Below are positions 8,386 through 18,292 of a stretch of 30,052 bases of DNA, in pieces (the stretch's first letter is position 1; every line of letters starts with the position of its first letter). Location of the stretch: assembly GCA_047620505.1 (NCBI GenBank), contig JBLHKS010000072.1, forward strand, positions 1-30,052, written 5' to 3'. This DNA comes from JBLHKS01 sp047620505 (lineage in GTDB: Bacteria > Verrucomicrobiota > Verrucomicrobiia > Verrucomicrobiales > DEV007). The position numbers were made by a program, and so were the translations under genes. The notes beneath the pieces were generated by a model. That model was not told the origin of the DNA and did not search any database. It saw only the letters and a program-made list of their open reading frames with translations.

Positions 8386-11138
8386 TGAACCCCGAAATCG
8401 TGAACCAAAAAATGATTCCGCAACAAAACCGAGCCGCAATTCTCTTTGGGGTATTCTGGCTAGTCGCTTCCGCGAATCTTCAAGCGGATTCGGCTGGGCT
8501 TGAGTTTTTCGAAAAATCGGTCCGACCGATTCTGGTCGAGCGCTGCTACGAGTGCCACTCCGCTGACGCGAAAATCAAAGGCGGGCTGCGCCTCGACGAT
8601 CGGGCAAGCGTGCTTAAGGGAGGCGATACCGGATCGGTGATCGTCCCAGGTGATCCGGAATCCAGCCTTCTGATCGAAGCCGTTCGGTACGGAAATCGCG
8701 ATCTGCAGATGCCGCCGAAAAATCGGCTTTCGCCCACCGAAGTCGCTGTCCTTGAAAAGTGGGTCGCGATGGGCGCGCCGGATCCGCGCGAGTCAGCAGC
8801 TGCTGGTGCCGTCGCCGGACCAACCGGGATGAGCATCGAGGACGGACTCAAGTTCTGGTCGTTCAAGCCGGTGACGAATCCGGCTGTGCCGAAAACTTCC
8901 GATCCGAGCTGGATTCAATCGCCAGTCGACGCTTTCATTCTGGCCGGTCTGGAAAAAGCGGGGTTGAAGCCGACGGAGAAGACCGACAAGCGGACTCTGA
9001 TTCGGCGGGTAACTTTTAACCTGACTGGGCTCCCTCCAACGCCACAGGAAATCGAAGCATTTCTCGCTGACGATTCCAAAACCGCGTTCGCGACTGTGGT
9101 CGATCGCCTGCTCGATTCTCCAAATTACGGCGTCCGCTGGGGCCGGCATTGGCTCGACGTCGCGCGCTACGCCGATTCAAACGGGCTTGATGAAAACATC
9201 GCTTTCGGACAGGCGTGGCGTTACCGCGACTACGTGGTCGACGCTTTCAATGATGATAAACCGTTCGATCAGTTTCTAATTGAGCAACTCGCCGGTGATC
9301 TGATGCCGGGCGCTAACGTTAAAACGAAGACCGCGACTGGCTTTCTCGTGCTCGGTGCGAAAGTCCTGGCTGAGCCTGACATGGAAAAGCTCGTGATGGA
9401 CACGATCGATGAGCAGCTCGACACGACCGGCAAGGCTTTTATGGCAATGACGTTAGGCTGTGTGCGTTGTCACGATCACAAATTCGATCCGATAATGCAG
9501 CGCGATTACTACGCTCTCGCTTCGATTTTCAAGAGTACGAGAACGTTTTCCGGCGGGAACACGGGGGCGATCAAGTATTGGAACGAGTACGATTTTGCGA
9601 CGGCTGAAGAGCTCGAAGCGTTGAAGCCGATCAACGCGGAAATCGCTGCAGCGAGAAAGGCAGCATCGACTCTCAAGAGCACGAAAACGACGGAGATCCG
9701 GGAGGCCGCGCGCGAAAAGGCGACCGATTATTTGATCGCATCGAAGCGCTTCGATTCCACCGCGCCGCTGACGGTGATCGCCGAAATTGCAGAGCCGTTT
9801 GGTCTTCATCCGCGAATCCTCCATCACTGCCGGCTCCATCTGGAATACAATCGGGACGACCCGTTTTTCGCGCCTTGGCATGGGCTGGACGAAGCAGGCG
9901 TGGAAGCGCGTTACCGGCCGCTGTTTGAAGGCGCGCAGGCTGCGTTCAAGGAATCGAAAGCTAAGCCGCTCGCCGACAAAGGGCTGGAACCGGCGCGAGC
10001 GGAGTTACACAATTTGACGGGATTTCTTGCGGTTCCGCCTAAGCCGGAATTCGCCTTCGATTCCGAAACCCTGACTGAGTACTACCGATTGATGGAGGCA
10101 GCTCGCGTGCTTGAAAGCGGTGCCCCCGATGCGGCGAGTGCGATGGGCGTGTCCGAACAAACGACACTGGCGAGCCTGCCGATTTCGATTCGCGGGAGCC
10201 ACACGAACCTCGGCGAGCCGATCGCTCGTGAATTTCCGATCGTGATGCGCACTTCGGACGTTACGCCGAGTTTTCCGGCGAATGAAAGCGGCCGCTACGA
10301 ATTCGCGAAGTGGATGGCCAGCGGCGATCATCCGCTAACCGCGCGCGTGTTCGTGAACCGGGTTTGGCGCTGGCATTTCGGAGCTGGAATCGTTCGCTCG
10401 ACGGAGAATTTCGGTAGGCTCGGCGATCGGCCATCACATCCGGAATTGCTGGATTGGCTCGCGACTCGATTCGTCGAATCCGGTTGGTCCACGAAGGAAC
10501 TGCATCGACTGATTTTGAATTCGAGTGTTTACCAGCTCGCCAATTCAGGCGACGCGCCTTCCGCCGATCCTGAGAATCGGCTGCTTTCAAAATTCAATCT
10601 CCAGCGCCTCGAAGCCGAGCAGATCCGCGATTCTGTTCTGGCAGTGTCAGGATTATTGGAGCCCGAGATCGGCGGCAAAACCCTCCCGCTTCGCAACCGG
10701 CAATTTGTCTTCAACCACACTTCGCAGGACCACACAAAATACGACAGCCGGCGGCGATCGCTCTACCTTCCGGTGATTCGAAACAATCTCTATTCGCTGT
10801 ACGAACAATTCGATTATCCGGATCCGACGATGCCGACCGGAAGCCGAAATTCAACCGTCGTCGCGCCCCAAGCGCTGCTGATGATGAACGCGGGGCTGGT
10901 GATGGATTCGGCGGACATTCTCGCGCAGCAGCTGCTGGCGGAAACGAGTGTCGGTCGCGCCCGAGTCAACGTCGCCTACGAGCGAATTCTCGGACGTCCG
11001 GCGTCCGATGCAGAGACGGTTCGCTCTCTCGAATTCGTTAACGGATTGATCGACGTCGACTCTGTTGAAGAGCAGCAGGCGTGGGCTGTTTTCGTCCAGA
11101 GTTTGCTCGCCAGCAACGAGTTCATGTATATTCGGTAG
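8385..11138 (+). CDS. PSCyt1-DUF1549-DUF1553 cytochrome-like protein, copy 2
   Basis: This is a 917-residue protein starting at the ATG overlapping the previous stop (8385). An in-frame ATG at 8412 is an alternative and sits directly before the hydrophobic signal AAILFGVFWLVASANLQA. The PSCyt1 domain has the haem motif CYECH (54-58) and the family signature KIKGGLRLDDRASVLKGGD. The DUF1549 domain (about 170-380) holds YGVRWGRHWLDVARYADSNG and the second haem motif CVRCH (359-363) followed by DHKFDPI. DUF1553 covers the C-terminal third, with HPLTARVFVNRVWRWHFG and VVAPQALLMMN. The frame is open upstream to 8163, but that part overlaps DUF1501 and is not family-like. It is probably periplasmic and co-transcribed with both neighbours. 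Motif copies lie at 8794-8805 (Ser-Ala-Ala-Ala-Gly) and 10926-10937 (Gln-Gln-Leu-Leu). Confidence 0.9.
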   Translation: MNPEIVNQKMIPQQNRAAILFGVFWLVASANLQADSAGLEFFEKSVRPILVERCYECHSADAKIKGGLRLDDRASVLKGGDTGSVIVPGDPESSLLIEAVRYGNRDLQMPPKNRLSPTEVAVLEKWVAMGAPDPRESAAAGAVAGPTGMSIEDGLKFWSFKPVTNPAVPKTSDPSWIQSPVDAFILAGLEKAGLKPTEKTDKRTLIRRVTFNLTGLPPTPQEIEAFLADDSKTAFATVVDRLLDSPNYGVRWGRHWLDVARYADSNGLDENIAFGQAWRYRDYVVDAFNDDKPFDQFLIEQLAGDLMPGANVKTKTATGFLVLGAKVLAEPDMEKLVMDTIDEQLDTTGKAFMAMTLGCVRCHDHKFDPIMQRDYYALASIFKSTRTFSGGNTGAIKYWNEYDFATAEELEALKPINAEIAAARKAASTLKSTKTTEIREAAREKATDYLIASKRFDSTAPLTVIAEIAEPFGLHPRILHHCRLHLEYNRDDPFFAPWHGLDEAGVEARYRPLFEGAQAAFKESKAKPLADKGLEPARAELHNLTGFLAVPPKPEFAFDSETLTEYYRLMEAARVLESGAPDAASAMGVSEQTTLASLPISIRGSHTNLGEPIAREFPIVMRTSDVTPSFPANESGRYEFAKWMASGDHPLTARVFVNRVWRWHFGAGIVRSTENFGRLGDRPSHPELLDWLATRFVESGWSTKELHRLILNSSVYQLANSGDAPSADPENRLLSKFNLQRLEAEQIRDSVLAVSGLLEPEIGGKTLPLRNRQFVFNHTSQDHTKYDSRRRSLYLPVIRNNLYSLYEQFDYPDPTMPTGSRNSTVVAPQALLMMNAGLVMDSADILAQQLLAETSVGRARVNVAYERILGRPASDAETVRSLEFVNGLIDVDSVEEQQAWAVFVQSLLASNEFMYIR

Positions 11139-11198
11139 GCGCTCGACCCGGAAGTTCATCCGTTTGCGTTGCGGCCGGAAAGCGTCAGGTTGGACGCC

Positions 11199-14100
11199 GT
11201 GATCAGGCTCTCGATATTTCTCTCGTTTCTCGCACTCGGCTCAGCTGCTGCTGAGAGCGAAATTGATTTTAACCGCGATATTCGCCCTTTGCTTTCGGAT
11301 CGCTGCTTCGCCTGCCACGGCCCAGACGCAAACGAGCGAAAAGCCGGGCTTAGGATCGATACGAAAGAGGGCGCGCTAGCTCCGCTGGACGATGAAGGGA
11401 AGGTGTTCGCGCTTGTCCCCGGCAAGCCGGACGACAGCGAGCTTTTCTACCGAATCGTGACGGATGATGAGGACGATTTGATGCCGCCTGCCGATTCAAA
11501 TCTGGCTTTGTCAGACTCGGAGAAGACACTCATCAAAAAGTGGATCGAAGACGGCGCGGAATTTGGAAATCACTGGTCCTTCGAGCCAGTTTCGAAGCCT
11601 CAGCCGCCATCACCGAACGGCCTCCCGATCGATGGATTCGTTCGTGCGCGGCTGGAAACGGAAGGGCTCGCTCCTGCGCCTCAGACCGATTACAGGACGC
11701 TGCTTCGTCGGCTTAGCTTTGATATCACCGGCCTTCCTCCGACGTTTGAAGAAATTGAAGTTTTCGAGAACGACGATCCGGACGATGCCTATGAAAATTT
11801 CGTGGATCGCCTGCTCGCATCGAATCGTTATGGAGAACGAATGGCCGCTGAATGGATGGACGCTGCTCGCTACGCAGACACAAGCGGTTACCAATTCGAC
11901 TGGCCACGAACGATGTGGCGCTGGCGCGATTGGGTGATTCAAGCCTACAACGAGAACCTGAGTTATGACCAGTTCATCACTTGGCAGATCGCTGGCGATC
12001 TCCTCCCGGACGCGACAATCGATCAGAGAATTGCGACGGGCTTCAACCGAAATCATCCCTTCACGATTGAGGGCGGCACGATCGATGAAGAATACCGGGT
12101 CAGCTACGTTGCCGATCGGGTAACCACGATGGGAACCGTGTTTTTGGGGCTAACGTTAGAGTGCTCGCGCTGCCACGATCACAAGTTCGATGCAATTTCG
12201 CAGAAGGATTTTTATCAGCTCAGCGCGTTTTTCAACAACGTGCCTGAGCGCGGTCGAATTGGCGGAAAACCGGCTGCTGCGGCTCCATCGCTCAAAGCTC
12301 CGTCTCCAAGGCAGAGCGTTGAACTCGAGAAAATCGGCGCGGAACTCGCCAAGCTGAACCAGCAGCTGCTGACGCCCAACCCGGCCATCGACGCGAAGCA
12401 AGCTGCTTGGGAAAAATCGATTCCGGAAAGCACCTGGACGGTCGTGAAGCCTGACAGTTTCACCTCAACCGGTGGAGCGAAGCTGGATTTACTAGAAGAT
12501 TCGAGCGTGCTCGCAACCGGTCCGAATCCAGGGAAAGAGATTTACGAGATCGTGACGTCGTTGTCTAAAGAGCAGCTGATCACCGGAGTTCGCGTCGAGG
12601 CGTTGGTTCACGAAAGCATGACGAAGGGCGGGCCCGGTCGTCACGCGAACGGCAACGCCGTCCTGACAAACGTCGAAATCGCGCTGAATGATGAGGTCTT
12701 GCCGATTGCAAGCGCGAGCGCGGATTACGAGCAGCCGAGTTACCCGGTCGCCCACGCAATCGATGCCAACCCGCAATCCGGCTGGGCGTTTCATGCGCAA
12801 TTTGCCGATCACGCGGGCGTGTTCCGGCTCGCGGCGGCTCGAGAGGCACCAGCTGGATCGAAGTTGCGCGTTACGCTGAAATTCGAGAGTCAGTACGGTG
12901 GTTCAAACTTCGGGCGGGTTCGCTACGCGGTGACGGATTCGCCTGAGCCAGCTCTTGGCGATGCCCAAGGCCGCCTGCGCGAGATCGCAGCGAAACCTGT
13001 GGGCGAGCGATCGGAAAAAGAGGCCGAGCAGATTCGGCAAGCATTTCGAATGGCCAATGATCCGGCCTGGCGCGAGGCCCAAGCTCAAATCGCAAAGTTG
13101 GAAGCGTCGAAAAATGGGATCGAGGCCGCAATCCCGCAAACGATGGTGATGCAGGAGGGTCCGCCTCGCGAAACCTTCATCCTGGAGCGCGGACAGTACG
13201 ATCAGCATCGAGAGAAGGTCGAAGCCGACACGCCTGCAAACCTGCCCGCGTTTCCAAGTGACGCGCCGCGTAACCGACTTGGGCTCGCTCAGTGGATGAC
13301 GAATCAAGATCAGCCGCTAACGGCTCGCGTAGCGATGAATCGGCTCTGGCATCAACTCTTCGGCGTTGGAATCGTGAAGACGGTCGACGACTTTGGATCA
13401 CAGGGCGAGTGGCCGAGTCATCTGGAATTGCTCGACTGGCTCGCGGCTGAGTTCATCGAAAGTGGCTGGGATTTGAAGGCGATGATCAAGACGATCGTGA
13501 TGTCCGAAACCTACCGCCAAAGCTCGAAGACCACCGAGCAAATGCTGACGCGCGATCCAGAAAATCGTCTCCTTGCTCGCGGCCCGCGCCACCGACTTTC
13601 CGCCGAGATGGTTCGCGACAACGCGCTTTTCATTGGTGGTCTGTTAGTCGAAGAACTCGGCGGACCGAGTGCTAAGCCGTATCAGCCGGTTGGGCTCTGG
13701 AGAGAGCTGAGCCTGCGCCCCGGCTACATGCAGGTTTACGAAGAAGACAAGGGCAAAGGGCTCTATCGGCGAAGCCTCTACACGTTTTGGAAACGCGCAG
13801 CGCATCACCCGATGATGTCGACTTTCGACGCGCCAACTCGCGAGGTTTGCACCTTCAGCCGAGGGGCGACGAACACGCCGCTGCAGGCGCTGATTTTGCT
13901 TCACGATCCGCAGTTTGTTGAAGCTGCGCGAGGACTCGCAGCACGCATGATGGCCGTCGAAGCGGATCCGCGAGCGCAGATCGATTTCGCGTTTCTGGTT
14001 ACCCTCTCAAGATCGCCGGAGGCCGCGGAGTTGGCGATTTTGTTAGACCTTTACAAATCCGAACTCGGAAAGCTGCGTGCGAACCCAGCCGAAATCGAGA

Positions 14101-14219
14101 AACTGCTGGGCGTTGGCGAAGCACCCGTTCCACCGAACGTCGACCAAGCCGAACTGGCAACCTGCATGATGGTCGCTCGAGCGATTTTGAATCTGAGCGA
14201 GACAATCACGAAAAATTGA
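11199..14219 (+). CDS. PSCyt1-DUF1549-DUF1553 cytochrome-like protein with inserted beta-sandwich-like segment, copy 3
   Basis: This 1006-residue protein starts best at GTG 11199, which places a clean signal peptide (IRLSIFLSFLALGSAAA) at the N-terminus. A TTG at 11169 would add ten non-signal-like residues. PSCyt1 carries CFACH (36-40) followed by GPDANERKAGLRID, as is usual. DUF1549 contains YGERMAAEWMDAARYADTSG and the second haem motif CSRCH (322-326) with DHKFDAI. Between DUF1549 and DUF1553 there is an extra segment (about residues 390-600) with ITGVRVEALVHESM and YPVAHAIDANPQSGWAF. It resembles the discoidin-like or carbohydrate-contacting insert of longer family members. DUF1553 closes the protein (QPLTARVAMNRLWHQLFG, CTFSRGATNTPLQALILLHDP). 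It lies 60 bases after copy 2 and 4 bases before DUF1501 copy 2. Confidence 0.9.
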   Translation: MIRLSIFLSFLALGSAAAESEIDFNRDIRPLLSDRCFACHGPDANERKAGLRIDTKEGALAPLDDEGKVFALVPGKPDDSELFYRIVTDDEDDLMPPADSNLALSDSEKTLIKKWIEDGAEFGNHWSFEPVSKPQPPSPNGLPIDGFVRARLETEGLAPAPQTDYRTLLRRLSFDITGLPPTFEEIEVFENDDPDDAYENFVDRLLASNRYGERMAAEWMDAARYADTSGYQFDWPRTMWRWRDWVIQAYNENLSYDQFITWQIAGDLLPDATIDQRIATGFNRNHPFTIEGGTIDEEYRVSYVADRVTTMGTVFLGLTLECSRCHDHKFDAISQKDFYQLSAFFNNVPERGRIGGKPAAAAPSLKAPSPRQSVELEKIGAELAKLNQQLLTPNPAIDAKQAAWEKSIPESTWTVVKPDSFTSTGGAKLDLLEDSSVLATGPNPGKEIYEIVTSLSKEQLITGVRVEALVHESMTKGGPGRHANGNAVLTNVEIALNDEVLPIASASADYEQPSYPVAHAIDANPQSGWAFHAQFADHAGVFRLAAAREAPAGSKLRVTLKFESQYGGSNFGRVRYAVTDSPEPALGDAQGRLREIAAKPVGERSEKEAEQIRQAFRMANDPAWREAQAQIAKLEASKNGIEAAIPQTMVMQEGPPRETFILERGQYDQHREKVEADTPANLPAFPSDAPRNRLGLAQWMTNQDQPLTARVAMNRLWHQLFGVGIVKTVDDFGSQGEWPSHLELLDWLAAEFIESGWDLKAMIKTIVMSETYRQSSKTTEQMLTRDPENRLLARGPRHRLSAEMVRDNALFIGGLLVEELGGPSAKPYQPVGLWRELSLRPGYMQVYEEDKGKGLYRRSLYTFWKRAAHHPMMSTFDAPTREVCTFSRGATNTPLQALILLHDPQFVEAARGLAARMMAVEADPRAQIDFAFLVTLSRSPEAAELAILLDLYKSELGKLRANPAEIEKLLGVGEAPVPPNVDQAELATCMMVARAILNLSETITKN

Positions 14220-14223
14220 AGCG

Positions 14224-15651
14224 ATGAATCCAATTGAAGAACAACTCCGCCTCGCCTCACGGCGCCAGTTTTTCCAACGAGCCGGTGTCGGCGTTGGAGG
14301 CGCGGCGCTGACGAATTTGCTCGCCTCTCCCGCAGCAGCTGCTGGCGATGGACTTCACCACGCAGCCAAGGCGAAGCGGGTCATTTGCCTGTTTCAATCT
14401 GGCGCGCCTTCGCAGATGGACCTCTGGGACTACAAGCCTGATCTGGTTAAACGGAGGGGTGCCGATCTTCCGGCTTCCGTTCGCGGAGAGCAGCGGCTGA
14501 CCGGGATGACAGCGGGGCAGAAAACTTTTCCGATCGCGCCTTCAATTTTCAAGTTCGATCAGCACGGCGAATCCGGGCGCTGGGTCAGCGAACTCCTCCC
14601 TCACACTGCCAAAGTTGCCGATGAACTCTGCGTTGTTCACTCGGTTCACACAAACGCAATTAACCACGATCCGGGGATCACTTTTTTCCAGACCGGGCAC
14701 GAAATGCCGGGCAGGCCAAGCATCGGGGCCTGGATGCACTACGGCTTGGGATCGCTGAACGAAGACTTACCGTCCTACTGCGTTTTGATTTCGAATGGCG
14801 CTTACGGGGCTTCCCAGCCAATTTATTCGCGGCTCTGGGGATCGGGATTTTTGCCGACTTCCCATCAAGGTGTGCAACTCCGCGCGGCGGGCGATCCGGT
14901 ACTTTATTTGGACGATCCGGCGTTTTCCGATCCGACGCGCAAGCGGCAGCTGCTGGACGCAGTCGCAAAGTTGAATCAGGCGCAGTTCGAGAAAACGGGC
15001 GATACGGAGATTCAAACTCGAATCACGCAATACGAGATGGCGTATCGAATGCAGACTTCGGTTCCGGACCTTGTCGATCTCGGCGACGAGCCCGAGTCGA
15101 CGTTTGAGCGATACGGCGAGCAATCTCGTCAGCCCGGGACCTTCGCGGCGAATTGCTTGCTCGCGAGGCGCTTGGCTGAGCGCGATGTGCGGTTTGTTCA
15201 GCTCTACCACACGGGCTGGGATCATCATGGCGGGCTGCCGGGCGCAATCAAAACGCTGACGAACGAAACTGACCAGCCTTGCGCAGGGCTGATTCAGGAT
15301 CTGAAGGAGCGCGGGCTTTTGGAGGACACGCTCGTAATCTGGGGCGGCGAATTCGGCCGAACGACTTACAGCCAGGGCAAGCTGACCGAGACTAATTATG
15401 GCCGCGATCATCATCCTCGGTGCTTCACGGTTTGGATGGCGGGCGGCGGCTCGAAACCCGGGACAGCTTACGGCCTAACTGATGATTTTTGCTACAACGT
15501 GGCGGAAAATCCGGTCTCCGTTCACGATTTTCAAGCGACGGTTTTGCACCTGTTAGGAATCGATCACGAACGGTTGACCCACAAATTTCAGGGCCGGCGC
15601 TATCGACTAACGGACGTGCACGGCCACGTTGTGAAGGAGCTGCTCGCATGA
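14224..15651 (+). CDS. DUF1501 (alkaline-phosphatase/sulfatase-fold) exported protein, copy 2
   Basis: This 475-residue paralogue of the protein at 6880-8385 has a textbook twin-arginine type leader: LASRRQFFQRAGVGVGGAAL (Arg13-Arg14), then an Ala-rich cleavage region made partly by a CAGCAGCTGCTG copy (14333-14344). Family signatures are VICLFQSGAPSQMDLWDYKP, NAINHDPGITFFQTGHEMPG, WGGEFGRTTYSQG, and GRDHHPRCFTVWMAGGGSKPG. It should fold and be exported through Tat, as expected for this group. The gene starts 4 bases after the copy-3 cytochrome stop. It pairs with that protein in the same order as the first cytochrome/DUF1501 pair. Its TGA overlaps the rhodanese ATG (ATGA at 15648-15651), so the rhodanese is translationally coupled to it. 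The natural substrate of the family is not known. Confidence 0.93.
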   Translation: MNPIEEQLRLASRRQFFQRAGVGVGGAALTNLLASPAAAAGDGLHHAAKAKRVICLFQSGAPSQMDLWDYKPDLVKRRGADLPASVRGEQRLTGMTAGQKTFPIAPSIFKFDQHGESGRWVSELLPHTAKVADELCVVHSVHTNAINHDPGITFFQTGHEMPGRPSIGAWMHYGLGSLNEDLPSYCVLISNGAYGASQPIYSRLWGSGFLPTSHQGVQLRAAGDPVLYLDDPAFSDPTRKRQLLDAVAKLNQAQFEKTGDTEIQTRITQYEMAYRMQTSVPDLVDLGDEPESTFERYGEQSRQPGTFAANCLLARRLAERDVRFVQLYHTGWDHHGGLPGAIKTLTNETDQPCAGLIQDLKERGLLEDTLVIWGGEFGRTTYSQGKLTETNYGRDHHPRCFTVWMAGGGSKPGTAYGLTDDFCYNVAENPVSVHDFQATVLHLLGIDHERLTHKFQGRRYRLTDVHGHVVKELLA

Positions 15652-16073
15652 AAAGGATCCTCAAGCCGATCATCGCCGTTCTGGAGATCGTGTTAGGCTG
15701 GCGGATCTTCGAGTGGCTGTTCTGGGATCGGCGATTATTTCGCGACGGAGCCAAAAACGTCGGATCGGCGGAAGCGGCGAAATTAATCGAGTCGAAGCCC
15801 GATTTGCAAATCGTCGATGTCCGGTCTGCACGAGAAATTGCCGGGGGAATTCTGCCTGGCGCTTCGCATGTTCCGATCGGCAAACCGGAATTCGAAAAAC
15901 GAGCAGCTGCTGGCTTGGATCTCGAAAAACCGACCTTGGTCTACTGCGCAGGTGGAATTCGCAGCCGGAAAGCAGTCGCAGCAATGAAGGAACTCGGATT
16001 CGGTGAACTCTACAATCTGCACCGCGGTTTCCTCTCTTGGAATCTGGGCCGTGGCGAAACCGAGAAGAGCTAA
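15648..16073 (+). CDS. Membrane-anchored rhodanese-like protein
   Basis: This is a 141-residue single rhodanese domain behind an N-terminal hydrophobic helix (about residues 4-26, ILKPIIAVLEIVLGWRIFEWLFW) that should anchor it in the inner membrane. The domain shows VDVRSAREIAGGILPGASHVP and the active-site loop CAGGIRS with the persulfide Cys100. Single-domain rhodaneses transfer sulfane sulfur or act in redox and sulfur trafficking; the acceptor here is unknown. The frame stays open to 15489, but the extension overlaps DUF1501. The ATG at 15648 makes an ATGA overlap with the DUF1501 stop. It is the last gene of the cytochrome/DUF1501 run and ends 11 bases from the stop of the convergent vWA gene, so no dedicated terminator fits between them. 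Its place suggests, but does not prove, a link to sulfur released from the polymer substrate. Confidence 0.85.
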   Translation: MKRILKPIIAVLEIVLGWRIFEWLFWDRRLFRDGAKNVGSAEAAKLIESKPDLQIVDVRSAREIAGGILPGASHVPIGKPEFEKRAAAGLDLEKPTLVYCAGGIRSRKAVAAMKELGFGELYNLHRGFLSWNLGRGETEKS

Positions 16074-16084
16074 ATTCGAGCCCT

Positions 16085-18292
16085 TTAGATCACGCCGATC
16101 ACCTTCCGCCCGATCCAGAAAACGGTCATCAGCAAAAGGATCACTGAGCCCCAGAGCCAATGAGCCCAGATCTTTTCTCTGGTTTCAATCGGATCAGGAT
16201 CCGGCAGCGCGCCGATGGCATCGATCACATTTTGCACGTCATTTGCCGCCAGAACCTGGCCGCGAGATTCACGGGCGATTTCGGCTAACACATCGACATT
16301 CGCTGGGCGGCCCAGTTCTTCGCGGCGACCGCCTTGAACGCTCAAAGTCGTTTCGAGCGACTCGCCGTTTTCGGTGCAGGTCATCACGACTTTGTATTCA
16401 CCCGGCTCGGGCGGCGTGAAGCGGCCGGTGAACAAGCCCCAAGCATCCTCGCCGCCAGGTTGAAGCCGGACGCTCTCTGTCTGACCGCTCGGCGTGATGA
16501 ATTGGACGATCACCGTCGCTTCCTGAAGCGGATCGCCGCCAACGCTCATGACGTTCGCGTTCAGAGTCATCACGTCGTTGCTGCGCGGGCGATCGGGCGA
16601 GTAGAAAAGGCGCATGCGTTCGCCGCTGGCCATGTTGCGTTGATAGGCCATCCAACGAGCGACCTGTCCCCAGAATCGATAATGATATTTGTCCTCAACG
16701 CCTTCGCGCCAGCGCCAAGCACCGTCGGTGCCCATGAAGAGGATTTTGCCTGCGCCAAAAGTTTTGGTCACAATCAAAGGCACGCGGCCCCATTCGGTTG
16801 ATTCACTGCTGTGAGTCGCGAGCACCTCGGAACCGGCTTTGGCGCGGAGAGCCGGGGCGAACCACTGGAATCCAGGGAGCGTTTCCCAAACTTGAATGTT
16901 GTCTTCGTCGACATCTTCGAGCTTTGTCAGGAGGCTCCGCGTGCCGACCTCAGTAAGCTGAAATTGGCCGGGAACCGGCGACCCCCAGCCGCGTGGCTGA
17001 GTTTCATCGAGCACGACGGGATAAAGATCTTCGAGCGGGGTATCGAGAAGCGAAAAGTGCCGACCTCGGAAGCCTGGCAGAAACACAAGCCCGCTGGCCT
17101 GATTTCGGACGAGTTTAACGAGACGATCGATCTGCTCTTCGCTGAGTTGATCGCTGCCAAGGCCGACGTCACCGAGAAAGACGACGTCAAATTTGACCAG
17201 TTCATCGTCATCCGGGAATTGCTTCAGATAGTTTCGGCCACCGCCGAGTTTGCCAATGTCAGGGTGGAAAAGCAGGCAGGAAACCTCCACGCCAGGGTCG
17301 CGTTCGAGTGCGTTGCGGAGGTATCGATATTCCCAACGAGGATAAGACTCGATGATCAGGACGTTGAGCTCTTCATCGCGGATTGCGACCGGAGCGACCC
17401 GCGTGTTGTTCGCCGTTACCGCTTCTCGGTCAGCAGCCGGAACATCGAGTGTTAGTTTGATGTCGCCGGTTTCTTCAGGCGTCCAGGTGATTGATTCCTG
17501 GACGGATCCCATCGCCGGAATCACGACTTGTTTGGTGATCGTTTCTGTTTCGCCGGCCCTCATCTCCACATCGACCGTGTAATCCCGGGGAAGCGAGCTT
17601 TCGATCACAAACGGCACTCGCAGCGGTTTCCCGGCGACGCCAAATGTGGGGACGTCGAAGCTAACGAGTTCGATATCTGGAAGGCGAGTGTCGCTGCCGA
17701 TCGGAACGACGAAAATGGGGACGTCACGCAGCCGGAGCTTGGTCGCGGCCCGCACAGGCGGTTCGCCGATGTTCCAGTCGCCATCGCTGAAGACGACAAC
17801 CGCGCGCAGACGGCTATTCTGTTCGCGAACGCGGTCGAGCGCCGCGTGCAGATCGGTGCCTTCTTCGGGCGGATTGAGGCTGGAAGAAAACGGCTCGATG
17901 ACCGTTCGAAGTTTTGAGCCGAGCGGCCACCAGAGTTCTTCATCTGCGTAAGGCTCGATGATCTCCGCCCGCGTTTTTGCCGGAGCAGCGGGATTGTCAG
18001 GGTCGATCACGTCGTTCGTCAGCATGCTTCGCGACTGATCCCAGAGCACGGCCAAAGTCGGCTTGGATTCCGGCCGGTGAAGCTCTTTCCATTCCGGCTT
18101 CAAAATCGTAATCGCGACGAGAACAACGATGAGCAAGCGGAGGATTTCCAGGACGCCGGTTCCTTTGGCGAAGCCGGAACGCATCCAGGCCCAGATGCAA
18201 AAATAAAGAGTCGCCGCGACGAGTGCGCCTGAGAAAATCAGGGGCCCTAACGAATGGTCAAAAACCAGACTGCGCTCGATATTTTCGTTCAT
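16085..18292 (-). CDS. vWA and glutamine-amidotransferase-like membrane protein
   Basis: This 735-residue integral membrane protein closes the MoxR cluster. Two N-terminal membrane helices (about 16-36 and 48-65) precede a von Willebrand A domain with the MIDAS motif DQSRS (Asp85, Ser87, Ser89) and the strand VVVFSDGDWNIG. A beta-rich CARDB-like middle follows. Next comes a class I glutamine amidotransferase-like fold beginning LNVLIIESYPRWEYRYLRNAL (about 310). It contains VFLGDVGLG and an FLPGFRG turn with no nucleophilic Cys visible, so it is probably non-catalytic. A final Ig-like part and one C-terminal helix (WGSVILLLMTVFWIG) end the protein. It overlaps the upstream BatA-like gene by ATGA (18289-18292). 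Such proteins are usual partners of MoxR and DUF58 and are presumed to form a membrane-bound metal-dependent adhesion or chaperone assembly at the cell envelope. Confidence 0.8.
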   Translation of the reverse strand: MNENIERSLVFDHSLGPLIFSGALVAATLYFCIWAWMRSGFAKGTGVLEILRLLIVVLVAITILKPEWKELHRPESKPTLAVLWDQSRSMLTNDVIDPDNPAAPAKTRAEIIEPYADEELWWPLGSKLRTVIEPFSSSLNPPEEGTDLHAALDRVREQNSRLRAVVVFSDGDWNIGEPPVRAATKLRLRDVPIFVVPIGSDTRLPDIELVSFDVPTFGVAGKPLRVPFVIESSLPRDYTVDVEMRAGETETITKQVVIPAMGSVQESITWTPEETGDIKLTLDVPAADREAVTANNTRVAPVAIRDEELNVLIIESYPRWEYRYLRNALERDPGVEVSCLLFHPDIGKLGGGRNYLKQFPDDDELVKFDVVFLGDVGLGSDQLSEEQIDRLVKLVRNQASGLVFLPGFRGRHFSLLDTPLEDLYPVVLDETQPRGWGSPVPGQFQLTEVGTRSLLTKLEDVDEDNIQVWETLPGFQWFAPALRAKAGSEVLATHSSESTEWGRVPLIVTKTFGAGKILFMGTDGAWRWREGVEDKYHYRFWGQVARWMAYQRNMASGERMRLFYSPDRPRSNDVMTLNANVMSVGGDPLQEATVIVQFITPSGQTESVRLQPGGEDAWGLFTGRFTPPEPGEYKVVMTCTENGESLETTLSVQGGRREELGRPANVDVLAEIARESRGQVLAANDVQNVIDAIGALPDPDPIETREKIWAHWLWGSVILLLMTVFWIGRKVIGVI

